From Burkholderiales bacterium (GTDB lineage: Bacteria > Pseudomonadota > Gammaproteobacteria > Burkholderiales > Burkholderiaceae_F), in the NCBI GenBank assembly GCA_024641225.1, contig JAHEDN010000160.1:1-6261 (forward strand): a stretch of DNA of 6,261 bases. Reading direction: 5' to 3'. Position 1 is the first letter of the stretch. Each line of letters starts with the position of its first letter. The notes under the pieces are model-generated. The model made no database searches. It saw nothing but the letters and a program-made list of their open reading frames with translations, and was not told where the DNA came from. Shown piece by piece: positions 1-5,082 of this stretch. Position numbers and translations under genes: made by a program.

Positions 1-1878
1 CTCGGCCGAGCGATCCGCCAGCCGCTGCACTTCTTCGGCGACCACCGAAAAGCCGCGGCCGGCTTCGCCGGCGGATGCCGCCTGGATGGCGGCGTTCAGC
101 GCCAGCACGTTGGTCTGCTCGGTGATGTCCGAGATGAGCTCGACGATCTCGCCGATCTCCTGCGAGCTCTCGCCGAGCCGCTTGATCCGCTTGGAGGTCT
201 CCTGGATCTGCTCGCGGATCTCGTTCATGCCGGCGATCTGGTTGTAGACCGCGCGTTGTCCGCGCTCGGCGGCCTCCAGCGACCCGCGGGCGACTCGCGC
301 CGATTCGCCCGCGGCGCGAGAGACGTCGCCGATCTGGGCGGTCATCTGCAGCACGTTGCCGCCGGTGTCCTTGAGCTCGCGCGCCTGTGCTTCCGAGCTG
401 GTCATCAGTCGGGTGGCGATGTCGCGCGCCTCGGTCGAGGCACCGCTGACCTGCTCGGCGGCCTCGTTGATGCGGCTCACGAGACCGCGCAGCTCCTCGA
501 TCGTGTAGTTGACCGAGTCGGCGATCGCACCAGTGATGTCTTCGCTCACCGTTGCCTGCACCGTAAGGTTGCCATCGGCAACCTCCTGCAGTTCGTTCAT
601 CAGCCTCAGGATCGCCGCCTGGTTCTGCTCGTTGGCCTGCTTGGCCGTCTTCTCGAGCCGTTGCGCTTCGAGCCGCTGGGCCTCCGCCTCCAGGGCGCGG
701 CGACGGCTGCCGCGCAGCAGCACCTGCATGATCAAGAGCACGGTGCCGACCGCCAACAGCAGGAAGAGCGCGGCCGCCGCGAGGTACAGCACGCGTCCTC
801 CGGAGGCTTCAGCAGACAGCGCCTGGATCGACGCCAGTTTCTGCCGGACGGCTTCGGCGTTGCCCAGCATGGCGTTGCGCGCGGCAGCGGCTTCTGTCAC
901 CGCGGCGACGGCCGGCAGCCCGGCTGCGGCCGCGGTCTGCAGGTCGGCGCTGATCTTCGCGATCGGCTGCAGCCGGTTACGGGCCTCGGCGTCCGAGGTC
1001 GTCAGCAGAGTCTGGACGTTGTCACGCAGCTGGCCAATGTCGCGGGCAATCGCCTGGCCAGGATCCTTCCCGCCGCGGCCGGCCGGCAGTTCGTTGGCGT
1101 TGTGCGCCAGGCGCCATGCAGCGACAGAGAGTTGGGCGAGCACGCCGACCTCGCGTGCCGGCGCGTTCTGCTGCAGCTTGAGTGTCGTGACCTCTTCGGC
1201 AAGTGCGGTCATACGCGGCGTGGCTTCGTTGATCACCGCAAGCAGCGCGCCGTACGTGAGCAGGGCCTTTTCCTGCGCCGCGATGCGCGCGGCCGCCGAA
1301 TCGATGGGCTTCCAGGTCTCGGCAAAGCGGGACAGCTCGCTCGCCACCGGGCCGGACGTGTTGCGGCCGAGCGCCTGCAACAGCTCCCGGACCCGCTCGC
1401 GGCTGCTTTTCAGTTCCTCCATCGCGTCGGCCCGGCCTTCGATCGCTCCGGTCGCCGCGCCGGCCATGCGCTGGCTGTGCACCATCACCGAGCCGAGCTG
1501 CTCGGATACTTCGGCGTGCATGCGCGCGGCGCGCTGATCGAGAACCATCACGACGACGGCGAGCGCCACGAACAGCGCGAGCACGAGCACGAGAACCTGC
1601 AACTGCTGGCCGAGTGGCCGCCGTCCGAGGCCGGGCAGGTCCTTGCGCTGCGCGCGGTCCACCAGCCGCGAGGCCCACGATCCGCCCTTGGACCGGGATT
1701 GCGGCTTCGCACGCTCGATCTTCTGCGTCGGCGGCGACGGCGGGACGGCGGGCGCCGCTGCCGCGCGAGCGCTTGGTCCGGCGAACTCGGTGTAGCGGAA
1801 CGGCTGCACCGTGATCGGCCCTGCCGGCTCCGGGTTGCCGATTTCCTTTGCGCCCATGGTTCCCATCTGTTCAGCCAT
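1..1878 (-). CDS. pilJ: PilJ, type IV pilus methyl-accepting chemotaxis receptor (partial; C-terminus beyond the left edge)
   Basis: Membrane receptor of the Pil-Chp system; it signals through PilI to the ChpA/PilL kinase to control twitching and surface sensing. The window holds 626 codons without a stop. Visible in order: a cytoplasmic N-terminal stretch (about 1-92) rich in Pro, Ala and basic residues; TM1 (about 93-113); a mainly helical periplasmic region (about 114-361) with an SQRMA motif at 135-139, as in PilJ-type sensor modules; TM2 (about 362-387); a HAMP-like linker (about 388-440, with VADGNLTV); and a long coiled-coil signalling domain. The hairpin tip carries NAAIQAASAGEAGRGFSVVA (about 595-614), and the frame leaves the window at ADRSAE. 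The ATG at 1878 was chosen because AGGTG (complement of 1887-1891) lies 8 nt upstream; ATGs at 1866 and 1857 are alternatives. The family call is firm; the precise start is less so. The last part of the signalling domain is not visible. Confidence 0.93.
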   Translation of the reverse strand, partial: MAEQMGTMGAKEIGNPEPAGPITVQPFRYTEFAGPSARAAAAPAVPPSPPTQKIERAKPQSRSKGGSWASRLVDRAQRKDLPGLGRRPLGQQLQVLVLVLALFVALAVVVMVLDQRAARMHAEVSEQLGSVMVHSQRMAGAATGAIEGRADAMEELKSSRERVRELLQALGRNTSGPVASELSRFAETWKPIDSAAARIAAQEKALLTYGALLAVINEATPRMTALAEEVTTLKLQQNAPAREVGVLAQLSVAAWRLAHNANELPAGRGGKDPGQAIARDIGQLRDNVQTLLTTSDAEARNRLQPIAKISADLQTAAAAGLPAVAAVTEAAAARNAMLGNAEAVRQKLASIQALSAEASGGRVLYLAAAALFLLLAVGTVLLIMQVLLRGSRRRALEAEAQRLEAQRLEKTAKQANEQNQAAILRLMNELQEVADGNLTVQATVSEDITGAIADSVNYTIEELRGLVSRINEAAEQVSGASTEARDIATRLMTSSEAQARELKDTGGNVLQMTAQIGDVSRAAGESARVARGSLEAAERGQRAVYNQIAGMNEIREQIQETSKRIKRLGESSQEIGEIVELISDITEQTNVLALNAAIQAASAGEAGRGFSVVAEEVQRLADRSAE

Positions 1879-1886
1879 CCTTTCTG

Positions 1887-1891
1887 CACCT
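1887..1891 (-). promoter_or_regulatory. Shine-Dalgarno site of pilJ
   Basis: AGGTG on the minus strand, 8 nt before the ATG at 1878, is a perfect five-base match to the anti-Shine-Dalgarno region of 16S rRNA. It favours this start over the two nearby in-frame ATGs. It lies one base downstream of the hairpin at 1893-1911. Confidence 0.55.
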
Positions 1892-1892
1892 G

Positions 1893-1911
1893 CCCGGCAT
1901 TTCAGGCCGGG
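1893..1911 (-). promoter_or_regulatory. Hairpin in the pilI-pilJ gap
   Basis: On the minus strand CCCGGC and GCCGGG form a six-pair, all-GC stem around a seven-base loop (CTGAAAT). It lies between the pilI stop and the pilJ Shine-Dalgarno site. No T-run follows, so an intrinsic terminator is unlikely. It could tune pilJ translation or mark a processing or mRNA-stability point; that role is inferred from position only. Confidence 0.4.
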
Positions 1912-1941
1912 TTGTCAGTCGGTTCCGCCCGGTCGATGTGC

Positions 1942-2487
1942 CTACGTGCCAATCGACGCGAAGCGCTCGTCGGCCACCAGTTGCGCCAGCTTCAGTTCGG
2001 TCAGCGTCATGCCGCCCGCATCGCGAAAACGGGCGCCTTCCCATGGCGCTGCGTCCTGCCCTTCTTCTTCCTGCACGGCATCAAGCTCCCTGGTGTTGCG
2101 CAGGCCGAATGCCCGTGTAATCAGCAGTGCGGCGTTGACCTTGAGCGACTCCGCCAGCACCAGCAGCTGCAGGCCCTGCTCGTCGCGCAGCGCCCCCCCG
2201 CCGGCCATCTGCCGCAGGTCGTACACGCCGACCAGACGGCCGCGCACATTGGCCAGGCCACGAAACCAGGGCCGTGTCCACGGCACGCGGGCGATCGCGG
2301 AGCCGGGCACGACTTCGCCGACGCTGGTGATCTCGACCAGAAAGTTTCGGTTGCCGATGCGCACGCCGAGGTGGGCTGCCTGCACGTCTGCCGCCGGCGC
2401 CTCGCTGAGCCGCTGCGCCAGCTGCGCCGAAAAATCTCGCAGGCTGGCGAGTTGCTTCGGGTTTTCCATCGGCGCGTTCACGGTCAT
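1942..2487 (-). CDS. pilI: PilI, CheW-like adaptor of the Pil-Chp chemosensory system
   Basis: Cytoplasmic CheW-domain protein that couples the PilJ receptor to the ChpA/PilL histidine kinase. It has 181 residues, close to the usual PilI length. The CheW-like domain covers about residues 36-176. It includes a hydrophobic strand near 47-60 (NFLVEITSVGEVV) and the characteristic core at about 75-93 (FRGLANVRGRLVGVYDLRQ). The C-terminal part ends with LAQLVADERFASIG, as is usual for PilI. The reading frame could be extended upstream to 2604, but that part lies over pilH and looks like shadow sequence. The start at 2487 was chosen because its ATG overlaps the pilH stop (ATGA). An ATG at 2469 (MENPKQ) is possible. 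No good Shine-Dalgarno site precedes 2487, so translation is probably coupled to pilH. Confidence 0.9.
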   Translation of the reverse strand: MTVNAPMENPKQLASLRDFSAQLAQRLSEAPAADVQAAHLGVRIGNRNFLVEITSVGEVVPGSAIARVPWTRPWFRGLANVRGRLVGVYDLRQMAGGGALRDEQGLQLLVLAESLKVNAALLITRAFGLRNTRELDAVQEEEGQDAAPWEGARFRDAGGMTLTELKLAQLVADERFASIGT

Positions 2488-2849
2488 CCTATTGCGGCGA
2501 TCTTGCCCAGCAGTTCCTCGGCCTTGACCGGCTTTGTGACGTAGTCGCGCGCGCCCTGGCGAAGTCCCCAGATGCGGTCGGTCTGCTGGTTCTTGCTGGT
2601 GCACATGATGATCGGGATGTGCTGTGTCGTCGGGTCGCGGGAGATCTGCCGTGTCAGCTGGAAACCGTTCTGGCCCGGCATCACCACGTCCATCAGGATC
2701 AGGTCGGGCTCGGTCGCCTTGACCTTGATCAGCGCCTCCTCGGCGTTCTCCGCCGCTGCCACGTGGAAGCCGTTCTTGGTCAGCAGTTCGGTCAGGAAGT
2801 AACGCTCGGTGGGCGAGTCGTCGACGACGAGAACCTTCTTGATCGGCAT
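2484..2849 (-). CDS. pilH: PilH, single-domain CheY-like response regulator
   Basis: Receiver-only response regulator of the Pil-Chp system, phosphorylated by the ChpA/PilL kinase. In Pseudomonas PilH is linked to pilus retraction and to damping of signalling. The 121 residues are the full expected length. The receiver signature is complete: acidic pair D10-D11 (VLVVDDSPTERYFL), phosphoacceptor D54 (LILMDVVMPGQNGF), T84 (IIMCTSK), Y103 and K106 (DYVTKPV). There is no output domain. It starts 16 bp after the pilG stop, with GGAA about 8 nt before the ATG, and its TGA overlaps the pilI start by four bases. The name is chosen over pilG from its position second in the pair and its sequence style (SPTERYFLTELLTKNGF). 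Confidence 0.92.
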   Translation of the reverse strand: MPIKKVLVVDDSPTERYFLTELLTKNGFHVAAAENAEEALIKVKATEPDLILMDVVMPGQNGFQLTRQISRDPTTQHIPIIMCTSKNQQTDRIWGLRQGARDYVTKPVKAEELLGKIAAIG

Positions 2850-2865
2850 GGGTTCGATTCCGGCG

Positions 2866-3276
2866 TCAGGTCAGGGCGGCCGCGTTCGCCGAGTACTGCA
2901 GCACTGCGGCGAGCAGGCTGTCCTTCGTGAACGGCTTGGTCAGGTATTCACTCGAGCCAACCATGCGGCCCCGAGCGCGATCGAAAAGGCCGTCCTTCGA
3001 CGAGAGCATCACCACGGGGGTCTTCGAAAAGCGCGGGCTGCGCTTGATCAGCGCGCAGGTCTGGTAGCCGTCCAGCCGCGGCATCAGGATGTCGCAGAAG
3101 ATGATGGCCGGCTGGTGATCGTTGATCTTGGCCAGAGCTTCGAAGCCGTCATTGGCCAGGATCACCTCGCAGCCGGCCTGCTTCAGAAAGATCTCGGCAC
3201 TGCGGCGGATCGTGTTCGAGTCATCGATCACCATCACGCGCGTGCCGCGAATCGGTGTGAAATCCTTGGCCGTCAT
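2866..3276 (-). CDS. pilG: PilG, single-domain CheY-like response regulator
   Basis: Receiver-only response regulator of the Pil-Chp system. In Pseudomonas PilG promotes pilus extension and activates adenylate cyclase signalling. It has 136 residues, about the usual length. Key receiver residues are present: D18-D19 (VMVIDDSNTIRRSAEIFL), phosphoacceptor D62 (IIFCDILMPRLDGYQ), S92-S93 (VVMLSSKDG) and K114 (EYLTKPFTKDSLL). The SNTIRRSAE stretch after the acidic pair is typical of PilG. The ATG at 3276 is preceded by GGAG (complement of 3284-3287) with a 7-nt spacer, the clearest ribosome binding site in this block. It is the first gene of the compact pilGHIJ run and follows the rubredoxin gene after 96 bp. 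Confidence 0.92.
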   Translation of the reverse strand: MTAKDFTPIRGTRVMVIDDSNTIRRSAEIFLKQAGCEVILANDGFEALAKINDHQPAIIFCDILMPRLDGYQTCALIKRSPRFSKTPVVMLSSKDGLFDRARGRMVGSSEYLTKPFTKDSLLAAVLQYSANAAALT

Positions 3277-3337
3277 GCAGGGACTCCGGGGGTGCGGGAC
3301 GGTGGTTGACGGGGATCGCGGGTCAGCGGAGGTTCGG

Positions 3338-3364
3338 GAGCGGCGGGCCCGAGTCGACCCGCTC
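3338..3364 (-). repeat. Inverted repeat in the rubredoxin-pilG gap
   Basis: GAGCGG and CCGCTC arms (six pairs) enclose 15 bases; a competing pairing of GCGGG with CCCGC is possible within the same stretch. It starts 9 bp after the rubredoxin stop. No T-run follows, so it is a weak candidate for an intercistronic stem-loop or attenuator, and may be chance in sequence this GC-rich. Confidence 0.2.
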
Positions 3365-3372
3365 GAATCGCT

Positions 3373-3555
3373 TCAGATCTCGACCATCTCGAAGTCTTCC
3401 TTGCGCGCGCCGCATTCCGGACAGGTCCAGTTCGGCGGGAGCTGCTCCCAGGGCGTGCCGGCTGGAATGCCGTCGTCCGGCAGGCCGGCGGCCTCGTCGT
3501 AGATCCAACCGCAGATCAGACACATCCATGCGCGTTTGCCCGCTTCAGCCGCCAT
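3373..3555 (-). CDS. Rubredoxin
   Basis: Small cytoplasmic one-electron carrier with a single iron bound by four cysteines. The 60 residues match a typical rubredoxin with a short N-terminal tail. The first iron-binding knuckle is C12-x-x-C15 (MCLICGWIYDEAAG) and the second is C45-x-x-C48 (WTCPECGARKEDF). The aromatic core (W10, Y19, W37, W43, F56) and the GIPAGTPWEQLPPNW segment are also present. The frame continues upstream to an ATG at 3651, but those 32 residues are unlike the family. The ATG at 3555 was therefore chosen; it has a weak GAG 5 nt upstream. It heads the minus-strand block ahead of pilG and is divergent from hemL. Its redox partner is unknown; no rubredoxin reductase or alkane hydroxylase is in the window. 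Confidence 0.93.
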   Translation of the reverse strand: MAAEAGKRAWMCLICGWIYDEAAGLPDDGIPAGTPWEQLPPNWTCPECGARKEDFEMVEI

Positions 3556-3607
3556 TTCCGCTCGCGTATTGCAGTGGGTTCGTGTTGACTCACATACGTG
3601 CCGAGCG

Positions 3608-3613
3608 ATCATA
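3608..3613 (-). promoter_or_regulatory. Possible -10 element for the rubredoxin-pil block
   Basis: TATGAT on the minus strand matches the sigma-70 -10 consensus at five of six bases and lies 52 nt before the rubredoxin ATG. No convincing -35 hexamer sits 16-18 bp upstream, so this is only a candidate. The promoter could use an activator or another sigma factor. Confidence 0.22.
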
Positions 3614-3700
3614 GCCCGGCCTCTCCGTGGCGCGACCGGCAAAATGTTCATGCTTACGGTCTAGATCCAATCTCGGGTTGCGAGGTGCGACCGCCGCCTT

Positions 3701-3718
3701 CGCAGGCAGGTGCCTGCG
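3701..3718. promoter_or_regulatory. Perfect inverted repeat upstream of hemL (hairpin or operator)
   Basis: The arms CGCAGGCA and TGCCTGCG are exact reverse complements separated by GG. As RNA this folds into a stem of at least seven pairs with a four-base loop. It ends 27 bp before the hemL start codon and is followed by a pyrimidine-rich stretch (CCCTTTTCCCTC). It could be a leader hairpin controlling hemL, or a palindromic protein-binding site in the divergent promoter region. It is not followed by a T-run, and no gene on the plus strand ends just before it within the window. Confidence 0.45.
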
Positions 3719-3745
3719 TAAACTTGCAGCCCTTTTCCCTCATCG

Positions 3746-5047
3746 GTGACCGACGTGGACCGCAACGAACAGCTTTTCAGTCGCGCTCAGCAGACGATTC
3801 CCGGCGGAGTCAATTCGCCGGTACGCGCCTTCCGTTCGGTGGGTGGTACGCCGCGTTTCATCACGCACGCGCAGGGGCCGTATTTCTGGGATGCCGAGGG
3901 GCGCCGTTACATCGACTACATCGGCTCGTGGGGGCCGATGATCGTCGGCCACTCGCATCCCGAAGTGGTGCGCGCCGTGCAGGACGCGGCGGCGCGCGGC
4001 CTTTCGTTCGGCGCGCCGACCGAGGCCGAGGTCGATATGGCCGAGGAACTCGTCCGCCTGGTACCGTCGATGGAGCAGGTGCGGCTGGTCTCGTCGGGGA
4101 CCGAGGCTGCGATGAGCGCGATCCGGCTGGCGCGTGGTGCCGCCGGCGGTGGCAAGGGTCGGCGCAAGCTGATCAAGTTCGAAGGCTGCTACCACGGGCA
4201 CGCCGACAGCCTGCTGGTGAAGGGCGGCTCGGGGATGCTGACCTTCGGCAATCCGAGCTCGGCCGGCGTTCCGGCAGAAATCACGCAGCACACGCTCGCG
4301 CTCGACTACAACGATTGCCAGCAACTCGAAGACGCGTTCCGGCAGCACGGCGACGACATCGCCTGCGTGATCGTCGAGCCGGTGGCCGGCAACATGAACC
4401 TGGTCCGCGCCACTCCCGAGTTTCTGCAGACGATGCGGCGGTTGTGCACGCGGCACGGCGCGCTGCTGGCCTTCGACGAAGTGATGACCGGTTTCCGTGT
4501 CGCCCTGGGGGGTGCGCAATCGCTCTACGACATCACGCCGGACATCACCGTGCTCGGCAAGGTAATCGGCGGGGGCATGCCGGTGGCGGCTTTCGGCGGC
4601 TCGCGCGAGGTGATGAAGCACCTCGCGCCGTTGGGCGCCGTCTACCAGGCCGGTACCTTGTCCGGCAACCCGGTGGCGGTCGCCTGCGGCATGGCCACGC
4701 TCAAGCTGATCCAGGCGCCCGGTTTCTACGAGCGCCTTGGAGCCAGCACGCAGGCGCTGGCGGACGGCCTGGTCAGTGCGGCGCGCGAGGCCGGGGTGAA
4801 TTTCTGCGCCGACCGCGTCGGCGGCATGTTCGGCATCTACTTCGCCGGGTCGGTGCCGGCGAGCTACGCGCAGGTCATGGCCACCGAAAAGGACCGTTTC
4901 AACGTCTTCTTCCATGCCATGCTCGACGGCGGCGTGTACCTTGCGCCATCGGCTTTCGAGGCGGGCTTCGTCTCGTCGGCACACGACGGCTCGGTCATTG
5001 CGGAGACCGTGGCGGCGGCGCGACAGGCATTCGGCCTGCTTTCCTGA
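3746..5047 (+). CDS. hemL: Glutamate-1-semialdehyde 2,1-aminomutase
   Basis: PLP-dependent enzyme of the C5 tetrapyrrole pathway that converts glutamate-1-semialdehyde to 5-aminolevulinate, the first dedicated precursor of heme; cytoplasmic and homodimeric in the family. The 433 residues are full length. Near the N-terminus is the hallmark IPGGVNSPVRAF (18-29). The cofactor site shows SSGTEAAMSAIRLAR (116-130), CYHGH (148-152), EPVAGNMN (211-218), the PLP-contacting aspartate in FDEVMTGFR (D244) and the Schiff-base lysine K272 in VLGKVIGGGMP. QAGTLSGNPVA (301-311) is also conserved. No ATG starts the frame: the start is GTG at 3746, with no Shine-Dalgarno site. A second GTG at 3755 has GGTGA five bases upstream and is a real alternative. 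The downstream DsbD-family gene follows after 35 bp. Confidence 0.96.
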   Translation: MTDVDRNEQLFSRAQQTIPGGVNSPVRAFRSVGGTPRFITHAQGPYFWDAEGRRYIDYIGSWGPMIVGHSHPEVVRAVQDAAARGLSFGAPTEAEVDMAEELVRLVPSMEQVRLVSSGTEAAMSAIRLARGAAGGGKGRRKLIKFEGCYHGHADSLLVKGGSGMLTFGNPSSAGVPAEITQHTLALDYNDCQQLEDAFRQHGDDIACVIVEPVAGNMNLVRATPEFLQTMRRLCTRHGALLAFDEVMTGFRVALGGAQSLYDITPDITVLGKVIGGGMPVAAFGGSREVMKHLAPLGAVYQAGTLSGNPVAVACGMATLKLIQAPGFYERLGASTQALADGLVSAAREAGVNFCADRVGGMFGIYFAGSVPASYAQVMATEKDRFNVFFHAMLDGGVYLAPSAFEAGFVSSAHDGSVIAETVAAARQAFGLLS

Positions 5048-5082
5048 AGGAACTCGGCGGCCTCGCTGCTGACGAAGGGACG

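Noticed and set aside
1548..1889. A 113-codon minus-strand frame beginning near the pilJ start
   Set aside because: It is the wrong frame through the pilJ N-terminus, with long Arg/Ser runs; the pilJ frame continues cleanly into TM1 and the receptor domains.
256..2544. A 762-codon open frame on the plus strand opposite pilJ and pilI
   Set aside because: It lies antisense to well-supported genes, has no recognisable domain, is rich in Arg, Gly, His and Leu as expected from GC-rich antisense reading, and spans two genes and their gap.
3585..3615. TTGACT with CATAGC as a hemL promoter
   Set aside because: The spacing is 19 bp and the -10 hexamer matches only three of six bases; too weak to call.
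3556..3651. N-terminal extension of rubredoxin to an ATG at 3651
   Set aside because: The 32 extra residues do not resemble rubredoxin, and the ATG at 3555 gives a normal-sized protein.
3740..4984. A 414-codon open frame on the minus strand opposite hemL
   Set aside because: Antisense to a complete hemL with all catalytic residues; composition is that of a GC-rich shadow (many Arg, His, Asp).
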